64,000 nt of DNA from Symsagittifera roscoffensis (lineage: Eukaryota > Xenacoelomorpha > Acoela > Convolutidae). Each line of letters starts with the position of its first letter. Position 1 is the first letter of the stretch. Shown here piece after piece: positions 35,981 through 48,400 of the stretch. Position numbers and translations under genes: made by a program. Under the pieces are notes generated by a model that was given only the letters and a program-made list of their open reading frames with translations, was not told the DNA's origin and did not search any database. The stretch spans positions 5,417,079 to 5,481,078 of the forward strand of contig NC_087068.1 of assembly GCF_963678635.1 (NCBI RefSeq). The letters run 5' to 3'.

Positions 35981-38900
35981 CTACAAATCTCTCAAATGCA
36001 CTCTTGCGTCGTAGTCTACCCCGTGGTCTCCATAGTAGCCTTCTTCTTGGTGTCCATCTCGGTTCTCCTCACTCTCCTGTTTCGCCCTCAACGCCACCAT
36101 CTCAGTCTCCAGCTCCTCTAAGGCTTCTGATATAAATACATACATGACACATTAACATCGCGCACACAAATGCCTAGATAGTAGCAAAAAATTTCAGTTT
36201 TTTTTAAATAAGTTAGCGCTGAAATAAAATAGCTAACAGACGGTTGGAAAAATTGGAATTTGTTAACATTTACCCCTTAATGCAAAACGGGGAGATTCAT
36301 TGCAAGGTACCAAAATTACATATCCTTCATCTTTGCTTTGCTTTAGTATAGGGCTAACAATTCTTTACTGGGTACCAGAGATGGATAATTAACAAAATCT
36401 GAAAAAGAAGATCTGAAAGATTTACTCCACTTAAGAGGAAACAAAAATTGCCCAACCTTTTCAATTGAAAGGTAGTTACCTTTAGAGGTCATGGATTTCA
36501 AGATATCGTTCTCCTTTTTCAATAAATGAAATTCCTGAAAAAGAACGATGTTTAGATTCAAAATCAGCGGTTCAAATTCAAACTGCCCATTGGTAACTAA
36601 CTTACCCTTTCGCACTTCTCTTGTGATTCGAATTTTTTAGGTTCTTCTTTGGCGATGAATTCTGAATACTTCTCAATATCCGTGGGACTCAACGTCAGAC
36701 CTTCTTGAGCAAACATCATTTTAAGCAATTCGTCGTATACCTGAAATGGAAGCAAATTAAAAGCATTTGACTGGGGTTGGATTTGAAAAGAAAGTATTAT
36801 GTCAGGAACCATTCAGCATACTCGGGCTCCACGCACTTTGATATTATTTCACAAAATCCAACTTAAACACAGAGACGCGAAAGGATCTTCGCACCACTTG
36901 CGATATAACGCACGCATAGCATTGCAAGCTAGCGTATAGAAAATGAGACAAAAATCACGTCGAAAAAAATCACGACAAAATGAGTCGAAAAAAATTGAAT
37001 GTTTGACAAAACGAAAGTTTCAATTTCAGACAGAGAGACGAAGCTGAGTTTTGCACCACTTTCGATACAAAATCAATGCTCATGATTGAAATCAAATGAA
37101 AAGAAATATTGAAAAAAAAACGTTCAAAAATAGTTCTTTTCAATAAAAAAGCGAAAATATCCGGAACAAAATTACCTGCACCAATGAAAGCTAAGGAAGC
37201 TGTCGGATTACTAGAAAGAAGCCGCATTATTGAAAATCCCTTCCTGCGTAACTAAGCCAACAAAAATAATCAGACAGACAACAATCTTAACTAGCCGAAA
37301 TCAGTTTGCAAAAAACAGGTCATTAGAATCGAGCTCCTGGGCGTTATCGTCTCAAGCATGGGTGTTGCAGCAACTTGGAAGAAAGCTGAACCTTCAAAAA
37401 AAGTCGGGTTACCGGTATAAGCCGACAAAAAGAACCAGAGACGATTGTCCGAAAAAGCACAAAAACTTGAGTTTGCAAAAAATTCTAAAAATCTAAACTA
37501 ATTTAAAAAATTTCGAGTCCCTTGTTCCCCTCAGTAAACAAAAACCTTTTTCGGTCATTAAACGACACAATCAGAGGCCACTAAAACTATATGAAACAAG
37601 CCAAAACCTATTAAGCCGCAAAACAGACAAACAAATCGAGTTGGTAAAACTAAAATCAACATGAAAAGCAGATTTCACAAGCACAAAAGCAGATTTCACA
37701 ATCGAAATCTGCTTTTTCTTGGGTGTATTTTTATCAACTCGATTTGTTAAAACTTCATTTTCCCAAACTTTTTGTCTTTTTTTTGCTATATAAGCTTCGA
37801 CTTATTTTACATTGTCTTGGTGGCCCCTCATTGCTCCATTTAATTAAGAAAAAATCAAAATTAGATTTCAGAGAATTTTTTTTCTTAACTTCCTGATAAT
37901 TTTTTCAAGCGAAAGACTATTGAATCAAAATTAAGCATAGAGACGAAGAATGAACTGAAAGCTGCAATAACGCAGTAATTAGTTGTAGCTAAAAACGTAT
38001 AAACTAAATAAAACAAGGATATCCGTTTACAGTGCAAGTAGCACAGAATGTTCCGACCATAGTCTTAAAAAATATAAAACGTTTTTTTTTCTTCAAATTA
38101 GGGTCGTTTTTATTCGGCAAGGTAGGATAAGAGCAGCTGAACGAAAAATTGGGATCAGGTATATTCGTCAACCAGAGTAAAATCAGCAAACTGAAAATCC
38201 TTTTTGTATAAAAATTACAAGAAAAACGAAAAAAAAAATCAAAAACATTTTCGAAAATTTTTCAAGTTGTTTTCGCAGTTTTTTGAATTTTTAGCAAATT
38301 TTGATTCCAAAAAGGCGCTAAATTACTCAAAGTAAACTAACACTACTGAAGTAAAACTAAGTTTTAACGTTTTAAATTAAGCTATTGTAAGCTTTTAAGC
38401 AACCAAAATAAGACTCCTCGCTCGCGCTTTGTTAGCTCGAAATAAGACGAAAAATCAAAAATTTCAAACCAGTTTTTCTGGACACTAGGAAAAATTCAAA
38501 ATTGTTTTTAATATGGTTCGAAACACGACTGTACGGGCTTTCATATGATATATCACTCAACCAAGTCCTATGATTATTTATTTGCGGTACCTGATTTTGC
38601 GTGGAAAAAACTATAACACACCCGAATACAAAGTTCCTCCCCATTTTCAAAGGTTGGAACAAAATGGGCGGCAGCTTCAACCAGTTGGTCCCAAAATAAC
38701 ACATCGCACGCAGTTAAAAAAACAGCGCTTTTCCCTATGCTATAGTCACAGCTTTTTTAGTCGAGCACGCAAAACCTACTAGACGAAACCTGAAGAAGCA
38801 TTCGATAGGAGCTGAACAAAGCACCAACGGATTCTTTAACCTAGTCAGATAAATTATACTTTAAGAACCACTACACCAATTTCATTTCGTTCTGCCAAGT

Positions 38901-41900
38901 TGAAGTTTACGGTAATTTCAAATAACTACATAATTTTATTCGCAGATCAATTCTAAAATTTTGAGTAATTGAAAATTACAGAACTGAGAAGTTATTCGAA
39001 AACTAAACAGGATGCAAAGTTGTAGTAGTGTGCGGTGACATGCTCTGACCTGTCTGTTGATGAGTCCTCGGGAGTAATGAGTCTCCATCAGATCCCACTT
39101 GTTCTGCAACACTTCACTTAAGAACGGATACACTGAAACACACGCACACAGTCACATACCGAATCAATGAAACTATCAGTAGGAAACTTCGGATCAATAA
39201 ATGAAAAATATATAGGAAATTCTGATTAATATAGCAATGATGATTAATGCAATGACTTCTTTCTAATTTTTTGACAGTAAATTATATGTTTCGAGGGGCC
39301 GATATTATGGGGGGCATGTTGAGGTCTATGAAGAAGTGCATTTGTTCTACAGGTGGCTGTGGGAGGGGGCGGGGCGGTTTGCCGACAATTATTTGGTGCA
39401 TAAAACTTACCTAGTAGTGCGTCTGTGTTGCAGAATGTAGGTCCTTGCATGTTGAACACATAGTGACATTTCTCCACCTCTTCCACAGATCGCAACACAT
39501 TCTGATGGCCACACTCGAACAGCACCTGGAGCAGCAGACAAAAAAGACTATAATTTAACCAGGAAAGAAGAATTAACAGTGCTACTCGTCTAATTTCGAT
39601 AGAAAGATTTAAAAGTGCATAATTTGAGTAATGTCTCAACAAAAATTCACATTGATAGGCAGATGATTCTATTTGAGTTGTGAGCTGAGTCAAGGTCATA
39701 ATTACTGAAATTAATAAGAATTGGATGTTGAATCAACCCCAAAATTTCTCGAGAGGCGCCAAATAGTACGTAATTTGGGAGACACGGGCCGAAAAACACC
39801 ATGCTTGGCCAAATAATGCCCATAAATGTTCTCTAGCCTTTAATTTTTCCAAAAACCGAACGGAAAAAGAGCGACAAAGTTTTCAATTTTTATAAAAATG
39901 TATTCCTTAACCCCTCTCCCACTTCGAGAAAAACTTAGATCCACTCTGGAAAAAATTGAGCAGAAGTTGATGAGATGTAGATAATTTTCTCTAACCTTGA
40001 CTTCTCTGGACTGTCCCTCACAGGGGTCTCCGGCGTAGAATTGCCATCCCTTGTAGGTATTATTCTCTATGATCCAACCGTGCCAAGTACTAAACACACC
40101 ACACATGTCAATATAAGTCCAGTCAATACTCAATGCCAGATATGTCGACAATTCGCCTTTCTGCCATGATGAGCTTTACTTCGGCATGACAGAAGATCAA
40201 ATCTATTCTAAGTTATAAATATGGCGACTTTAAAAAGATAGGTAACAAGATCATTTGACTTAAAGCAATACATTATGGATTTTGATAGATTTTTTCGAAT
40301 TAAATAAATCAGAACTGAACCGTTTTCAGGAATCTTTTTTCCATAATTATATTTTTGATAATGAATTCTTACACAAACTGCTCTTTAATTGATGCCCACT
40401 CTGGAGACTTTATGTCTCTGCTCTTTAAGTTCTCGAGGTGTCCCACTCGATGAGATGAAATTCTCTTTGGGTCACCCTCCATGCCTTATGATAGTATTCA
40501 TTACTGTTGTAATGTAGATGGTAAATTAAATTAAAGCCGTTCACGACTCTAACCCTTTATAAAGGTATTCGAATTGAAGAATTTTCCACTATAATCCGGC
40601 TCATTTTGCAAGTGGAAATATTATGAGCATGACAAATTTAATGGGCGCCATTAAAGCATTTGCATGTAAAAAATAAAATTTAATTCCAGTAGAATCACAA
40701 GCATCATATCAGATTTGGCATCAAACTGTTAACAGTTAATATTAGGGTCAAATGTATCGTGGTATGGTTTGGTGTGATGACTCACTCACCCCAGCACAAC
40801 ATCTACGGCGTCTCCCACTCTTGTGTCCAACTGGGTGACATTGTGGAAGGGACACACAGTGTACACATAGTAGGAGGAGGAAGACACCACCCGCAGACAG
40901 AACTCCCCAAAGAACTGCATGTGGGATGGACCTAACAATCATAATACATCACAACACAAATGCACAACACGAAGTATATTAATAAAACATTCATAGCCTA
41001 TGATTATTTTCTTACCAGTGCTCATTTTCCGACCAGTGCTGTTCCTGTGATATCTTACAGACTTCTTTTATTGGTGTTATGGAGACCCTATGAGTCATAG
41101 GGTCTCCATAACACCAATAAAAGAAGTCTGTAAAATATAACTGGAACAGCACTGGTCGGAAAAATAAGACCCCTGATGACTCCAAAAGAGTTCAAAAAGT
41201 CAATATAATAAAAAAAAGCGTCGCCAAGCATGGACTACTCATGATCATTCGAATATCCTGACGTAAAATCAAATATTTTATCAATACTTTTTAATATTTA
41301 TATTTCGGAAAGTGAAGCTGACTTTGACTAACTGACTGAATTTGATTCAATATGTCTGTTCACCTTTGTATGGTTTGCCTGGCACTCTAATGCGGACCTT
41401 GGCAGAGATTTCATCTACGGGGGCAGTGTCTACAGCAGCAATGTCCACTTTGGCCGCACTCTCAAACTCCACCACGCTAGCTCCATGACCACCACACAAG
41501 AAGCCTAGATAGAACAGACTTTCTTTGTAAGTTTCACTAGAAGACCAAGAACACAGTCAACAGACAGTTGGAAAAACGTCAATGATCTCAAGTAAACAAA
41601 AAAAAGATTACTGATTTATTTTTAGACACTTTTCAACTTGGTCGTAGAAAAAATAAAGATCACGTTGAATCTCCTTGAAGTTCGAAAACGTTTTACAGTG
41701 GAACTTATTTCATGAAATAGCCTAAGTTGAAATTTAAAAACTTCAAACATTGAAATTAAAAGCTAGCCAATTGCACATTTGTACTTGGAGAGCGGAATTT
41801 GCCTGCCTTTTAGGAATGCACTGGAATTGAACTTGAAATCCATAAAATCAAATTTTAAAGCACGAAATATCAAAGATGAGCGCAAACAACTTTCAAGATT

Positions 41901-44900
41901 TTTTCCTGAAAATAAACAAAACCAACGTAAAAGACTAAAAAATATATTTCAGCTCTATGAAATTCAAGAATTTTTAAGGAGAGACAATTTTTGACAAAGA
42001 AGCGAAGCTGCGCTTCGCAAACACTTGCGAGAACACGACCAAAAAGCAGCTTCATCAAGTGAAATCAAAAAGTAGGAATAAGATCGAATAATCAAAAACT
42101 CGGCTTCTTGTCGGATTCGACCTGCGACCTAGCAAATTTTAGTCTCGCTCACTAACCACGGATACTTAAAATCCCCAAAAACTAGCCACAATAACGCAGC
42201 TACGTATACTAATAAATTGCCAATTCGATACAGCAAAAGTAGCACCAAATACAAAAAGACACAATTTTGCATGTAAAAAATTGAAAGCATAAAGCCAAAT
42301 TATGTATATATTCATTTCAAAATATCGCGAGATACATTGAGTTGGAAATTTTCTGAAATCGAGCTTTTTATCATTGTGATGCTGTTTGAAACAAATTTTT
42401 TTTTGGGTTCATTTGATGAATTAAAATCCATCAGCAGTGTTAACTTTTTACTAATCAAATGTCAAAGCACATTTGATATTACACTGCTACCGCAGCCTAC
42501 CGATTCAAAAGTGCCACCAAAATTATAACTTTTATTTCAAACTTAAATTGGAAAAAAAGTTCGTACAACTACACTTTGCTTCGCAAGTGTAAATAAAATT
42601 ATCCCATTTACAGCAAGCTCGATAAAAAGAAAAATTATTTTTCTGCTGGTACTTCAGAAATAAAAAGACAATTTTCGAAATTAGGAGACATTCACGTTTA
42701 CTTTGCGAAAAAAATCATTGGTATACGTTCAAGTAAAAGCCTGGATCAAATGATGTTTCAAAACAATGATAACACAGAGGCGAAACAATGATAACACAGA
42801 AAACTTCGAACTAGATCGATCGATCAGGCTAGCTTTGAAACAACAAGCCAAGACAACAGAATGTGAAACTAGCATCGAAAGAAAAGTTATACCGATGTAA
42901 CGTCGGAAATACCATAGCGAAACCCTTTAGGCAGAAATTTTAAAAAAAAATCAAGTCCCCCACACCCTCAAACAAACAAAGAAACTTACATACAAACTTT
43001 ATTCACGCGTCAAATGAAATAATACGCGGCCACTAGGCCGATAAAATATTGACCAAAACCTATTAAGCCAGAAAAAGGGAAAAAAACAAAGCCGAAAAAA
43101 AGATGACCAATAAAAAGTTATTAAGTCCCCCTCACCTTCAAAAAACACTCACAGCTCGTCAAACGACGCAATATACTAAGCCGATGCAATATAGGCCAAA
43201 ATCTATATAGCAAAAAAAGGAAAAGAAAAAACAACATTTTAAGACTAATAAGAAGTTATAAGGTCCCCCTCAACCACAAACTTTTTTCGCCCAACGAAAG
43301 GTGCAAAATGCGGCCACTGTACCGATATAATATAGGCTGAAACTTATCAAGCCGAAAAAAAAGAAAACCGAAAAGCCAAAAGAAAATTGTTGTCATGAAA
43401 AACTTGAACAATAATTCTCTTTCAAGATTTTGTGCGATCCAGAGGTGAATATAAAACTATGTTTCTTATGAAACGACTCGAAATTAGGCCACTAAGCCTA
43501 TATAAAATAGGCCCGAGCCTATCAAGTCGAAAGGACAAAAAACACAAAAAATAAAAATTTCACAACCGAGTTCGAAAAATCACAATCATCATAAAAAGCA
43601 AATTTTGAAAAGGACGAATATTTAAAATAACAAACTCAACATTGGTCAATATTTGTAATCGAGAGGATTAGAATTGCAAAGAGAACGAAGAAAAGAGGAT
43701 TTGTGATGGAGTCCAGCAGTGAGTCCGCGGGACAAAATTGTTTACGGAAAAAAAGTCTAGTACCCGACTGCAATACCCATGTTATTTCAAGGGTAATGAT
43801 GGTTTTCTCTTCTACAAACACACCACCGGGGCACTAAGCCTCACAAAACAATTTATTTCAAAAATCGTCGTATCTCGTACACGAAAAGGTTAGGGCCGAG
43901 AGCGGATTTAGGGGAAGGGGGCGGACACCTCCCTCTCAGGGATTCGACACCCTGCCGACCTGAAGGGTCCCCCCTTCGTACTATTTTGTGATATGCATTT
44001 TGGTGACGGACTTCAAATTTTTCTAAAAGCGCCTTTGGCGCCAATATATACTAATTTTGAGGGTGCAGCGCGCGCAGAAAAGACTAAATTTTTTGATCAA
44101 AACTTTCCAAAAATGCCTAACAAAGCGTTTTTGGCTTTTTTTCAAAAAAAAAGAAGTTTTGGAGAGCTCGGAAAATCAATTTGGTCGACCTGATAAAAAG
44201 TTCAGAAATTTTAAAATCTACCCCCTCGAGAAAGTCCTAGATCAGCCCCTGATTAGGGCATTCATACATGGAGGCCACATTTACAACCCCTGGGGAACCC
44301 TGGCAGCACCCCACTATTGGACTGTTGTTTTTAAACTCGGTGAAATAACCACTGAATTCAAATTGGAAAATCGAAAACATAGCCAACTAACAGTTGGAAA
44401 AGAGTAATGAACGCAAGGAAACTGAAAAAAAATTACTTGTTTTTTCAGAAGACTTCAACTTTTGAATGTCGAAGAAAAAAAATAAAAAGCCTTTAAGCTC
44501 TTTGAATTTGTAAAAACAATTTATGATGGACACTTTTTTGTTTAAATTAACCCAATTTGATTGACTACATTTCGCTGGGAAATCTGATAATTAATTTCCA
44601 TTTTCAAAATTAGAAGTCGATCACGATTTTCGTGACCTGTACATTTGTGCTGTTCGATAGTGGAGTTTGACTTCCTTTTAACAATGGAAATTCACTGAAC
44701 TTTAAAAGAAATCGCAAGTCAAACCGCGAAAAATCAAAATTGAGCGTGAACAAATTTTAAGACTTTTCCCTGAAAAAAAAAACAAAAAAAAAATCAGCAA
44801 GACCTATATAAGAGTTTTGACTACGTTAAAAAATTCTTAAACCATTGCAATATACAATATAGCTTAAACGTGAAAAAAATCCTTTCGTTAAACATGCAAA

Positions 44901-45093
44901 AATAATACGTTGAAAAAGCTTAAACGTCGCGAGATAGCGAAGCCCGCATTTATTTATATAATATATTTTCAAATTACCTACAATCTAATTGTTGCTTTGA
45001 AAGTATCGCACGTATACATAAGAACACTGTTATCATTTTCTTACCAGGAATCAACGCGGTGATCAGAATTGCACTCATGAAATGCCACCTCAT
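35981..45093 (-). CDS. GNPTG: N-acetylglucosamine-1-phosphotransferase gamma subunit (9 exons)
   Basis: Exons 45045-45093, 41364-41504, 40790-40931, 39996-40089, 39411-39525, 39050-39132, 36606-36740, 36480-36534 and 35981-36126 join in phase to 319 codons plus stop (human 305). All introns are GT-AG. Exon 1 encodes a short signal peptide (MRWHFMSAILITALIPG). The MRH lectin domain follows: YTVCPFHNVTQ, WHGWIIENNTYKGWQFYAGDPC, KCHYVFNMQGPTFCNTDALL, with cysteines in the family places. Then VYPFLSEVLQNKWDLMETHYSRGLINRQ matches the GNPTG segment [20 protein letters not shown]. The tail is a charged helix rich in Glu. The subunit helps GlcNAc-1-phosphotransferase tag lysosomal enzymes in the Golgi. 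An AG lies 6 nt before the ATG, and the NTAN1 stop is only 340 nt further upstream. Introns hold many repeats. Confidence 0.95.
38500..38645. repeat. Second copy of the 145-bp dispersed repeat
   Basis: It is collinear with 29,090-29,235 and ends in AAAGTTCCTCCCCATTTTC. It lies in a GNPTG intron. Confidence 0.6.
41025..41163. repeat. Near-perfect 69-bp inverted repeat with a 1-nt loop
   Basis: The sequence folds on itself around G41094. Positions x and 82188-x are complementary over about 69 bp per arm with three mismatches, from TTTTCCGACCAGTGCTG at the left base to CAGCACTGGTCGGAAAA at the right. It sits in the GNPTG intron between exons 2 and 3. It does not look like the TIR elements elsewhere in the window. 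Confidence 0.95.
41993..42170 (-). mobile_element. tRNA-derived SINE
   Basis: It shares the GCGAAGCTGCGCTTCGC tail, the AACACGACCAAAAAGCAGC body and a degraded tRNA-like head (GGTCGCAGGTCGAATCCGAC on the minus strand). The AT-rich companion block follows to about 42,600. It lies in a GNPTG intron. Confidence 0.7.
42945..43520. repeat. Tandem array of diverged ~130-180 bp units
   Basis: About four units each contain AAGTCCCC-TCACC, CAAACGA-GCAATA, a CCACTAAGCCGAT block, ATAGGCC-AAACCTAT and an A-rich AAGCCGAAAAA end. Single diverged units also occur near 17,590 and 37,500-37,640. The array lies in the first GNPTG intron. Confidence 0.75.
43897..44251. mobile_element. hAT-type MITE with 8-bp target duplication (7/8)
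   Basis: The 355-bp element is flanked by GTTAGGGC (43889-43896) and ATTAGGGC (44252-44259). Its ends are CGAGAGCGGATTTAGG and CTAGATCAGCCCCTG. Internal landmarks GGGATTCGACACCCTGCCGACC, AAGGCGCC-type and CCAATATATACTAATTTT match the copies at 46,131 and 50,757. It lies in a GNPTG intron. Confidence 0.85.
44385..44850. repeat. Dispersed repeat, TTGGAAAAGAGTAATGA family
   Basis: A full-length copy, collinear with 30,300-30,830: CAGTTGGAAAAGAGTAATGA through TTCGCTGGGAAATCTGATAA and TGCTGTTCGATAGTGGAGTT to CAGCAAGACCTATATAAGAG. Confidence 0.75.
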
Positions 45094-45441
45094 TTCGTTC
45101 TGAAAAGTAGGATTTACATTTTCAATTCTGTGAACAACTGGCTCATTTTCAAATGAATCGATAGCAAATGAAATTGAAATAAATCTAAAGTCCTATTCCT
45201 AATTCGCAAAATTGTTTCTCAACTGAAGTTTCTTCTTGCTTTGATGTCGGTTAATAAAAATTTATTAGATATTTCAGAAACTGGAATCTTTCTGATTTAT
45301 CATTTTATAAAACTCATGGCTAGTCTTTGATACAAACTGTCCTAATCTATTTTTGAATTAAAATTTATTTACAAGGGCTCAAAAGATAACTGAATTATCT
45401 CTACACTAATCACATTGCACAATACTTCTGTCAGATTTAAA

Positions 45442-48400
45442 TCAGACTTTCACATCAACAAGTGTTAATTTCCAAACATATACGCCATTTTCTTTTGTCA
45501 GTTTATGCACTCGAACGCTCCTCCCACCATTGAAAAGATTCTTCATGAAGGGATGATTTTCCAGAAGGAACGACAACTTTTCCCTCTGGTTTGATGCGAA
45601 GTTCGCCGGCTCAACTTCAGGAGAGGTCGAGCTTCTCTGCAATAAGTTGTAGTCATCCAAACGGAGAAGATTTCTGAAAGGTCAAGGTCAAGTACTTAAC
45701 ACTAAGAGTCCGTGAACATCAAAATTATTCATGTTTTATATCCGGTTGACTCACTTGAAATATGGTTTGTTCATAACAACTTCGAAAGGTTTTAGACGAA
45801 GCTCTTCACGTTCCGGTTCGAAAATGAGTGTCCTGAAAGAAAAAAGATAAGCCTGTTACAATTGAATTGAGAAGATCGCCAGCAAATCAAGAATTAAGCA
45901 TTAATCAAAGCATTAAGCAGATGGATAGAGTTTTTCAGCAGCGATTATTTTTGTCTTTAAATTCGTACGAAATTATGATCACCGGTTTCTATCTTGATCG
46001 TCGATTCATTCGAAAATTTAAACTGTTATTTTTTCTTTTAAGTTTGCGAGCTTCAAAGAAAAAACATATCCCCATAAAGCTTTTGAAATTCGAAAACCTA
46101 TCACGGTTGACTTTTTTGAAAACTAACTAGGGGCAGGCTTTGAGGGGGGGGGGGGGGGTGCGGAAACTCAATCCTTCCCCCGCAGGGATTCGACATCCTC
46201 ACCAACCAAAGGGTTCCCCCTTTGGTATTATTTTATGACACCCATTTTCGGCTGGCAACCCTAAAAGTTTTATAAAGGCGCCTTTCGGCGCCAATGCATA
46301 CTAATTTTGAAGGAGGGCAAGCGCCTAAAACGCTATTTTTTGGTTTTTAAATTTGTGAATGAAATTATTTCTCTGCACACAATTTTTCCAAAATTTTAAT
46401 TTTGAGCCTTTTTAGGAAGCTGTTGGCCAACTTAACTGCATTTTTCGCCACAAGCTGCCATATAACAATAAGTATAAACTGGTGCCGTTATAAAATTTTA
46501 CCGTCGGTCAACCAAAAATGGATGTGGTTAAATAGTTCAATGAAAAACATTGAAAAAGAAGAAAAAACATCGCCACCCTGCCTGATGGGAGGGAATTCTA
46601 TCACACAGAGGCGAAGCTTCGCTTTCTAAACACTAGCGAGAACAGGACAAAAAGCAGCTTTATAATAAGAAAAAACAGAATTAAGGTCCGAATAAGTGAA
46701 ACTTTGCTGCGCATTGGCTTCGAGCCTGCACCCTCGAGAATTCGAGTCTCATGCCTTGCGCTCGCTGCCACGAGCGCTTAACAACCAACAAACACTAGTC
46801 ACAAATAGAGCAACCAAATATGCTAAAAATTGCCAATTCAATGCAGCAAAAGTGACACCAAATCCAATCAGACCCAATTTTGCAAGTAACAATTTGGAAT
46901 ATAACAAACTGAAGGCATCCACGCTAACTTTGCACGTAATAAATTGGAAAGCATAAAGCTACATTATGTATAAAATATTCACTTCAAAAAAAATGAGAAA
47001 ATTTCTAAAACCGAGCTTTATAATTGTTGTTGTTTGAAACAAATAGTTTCTTTTCGTTCTTTCGATGAATTAAAAATGCCTCAAATGCGTTAACTTAATA
47101 CTATTCGAATGTCAAAGAACATGCTATCAAAAAGCCGTAAAAGTGCAATCAAAAGTGGCATCAGTATTTGCAACTTAACCCAGAAAAAAAATAGTAATAC
47201 TATAACACTCAGGGGCGGGTCTAGGATTTTCTTTTCGTTCTAGGGGGATTTCAAAAAAAAATTTGTCGACCTTTTTTTTTAGCCAATCAAATTGAATTTT
47301 AGAGCTCTCCCGAAGTATTAAAAGCCCCTCTTTTGGCCACATTTTCTGCACCGCAGGCAAAAGTTTGAAAGAACAGGCCGAAAACGGCTTTTTTAGGCAC
47401 TTTTTGGAAAATATTGACCAAAAAATCGCATTTTTTGGCGCGCTACCCCCTCAAAATTAGTTTATATTGGCGCCAAAGGCGCCTTTAAAAAAATTTTAGG
47501 GTCCTTCACCAAAAACGGATATCTCAAAAAAGTACAAAGAGGGAGCCTCCCCCTTAATCCACCCCTGATCACACTAACGCTCACTAAATTTCGCTACTGT
47601 AACCAGTATCGCGTTAAGATGACATGAAAGGCTCCAAGAATAACAATACGGACAAAACCGGGAACTTTTCAGCTTTTTCTTGCAAATTGGTTTTCATAAT
47701 TGGAGTTTTACACCAAATTGCAATCTGACAATCAACTAATGCTTACAAATGCCTAATTAATACTTACAAATCTCTCTTATAACCTTCTGTATTGTAACCC
47801 TGAAATGCGGCCCGCACACAACTGTCAGGGCCGAAAAAGTCTTCAAGATAGGCAGGGAAAACTCTTCCCTCTGAAACTGAGAAGGCTACGCCCATGTGAA
47901 TGGGTCTCCCATTGGTTCCAGTGTTCGCTTTATAACAGCAAAGAAGCTTCAACTCAAACTAAAACAGTTATTTATGCCAGCCTCTTTATCCGTCTATAGA
48001 AAAAGATTCAAAACTCAATTTCATTATCGTCACACAAGTAGTCTTGCTGAACTTTCAATGTCAGATATAATTCTAAGATTAGGCTCATAACAATATTTTT
48101 CAGGAAGGTCATATTTGATTTAGCCTACATGGATATCAGAGCTCTTAAGCACTTTGAGAGCTTCTTCTATTGTTTCTTTGGACATTTTGCTCTGCTTCGA
48201 ATTGGAGTCCCCGTCAAAATATCCTCCGACAGCGTACACTTTCACTGCTTGTAGAGCCCAAAACACAAATAGCCAGATAAGTGAACTGCCAACATCAAAT
48301 GGAGCATAACTTCTCCATTGCTTGCGATTCTCTTTTGAAAAATCAATATTTATCGACCAATTGTATCCTGCTACCATTTTTCGAGAACCTCAAATTTTTG

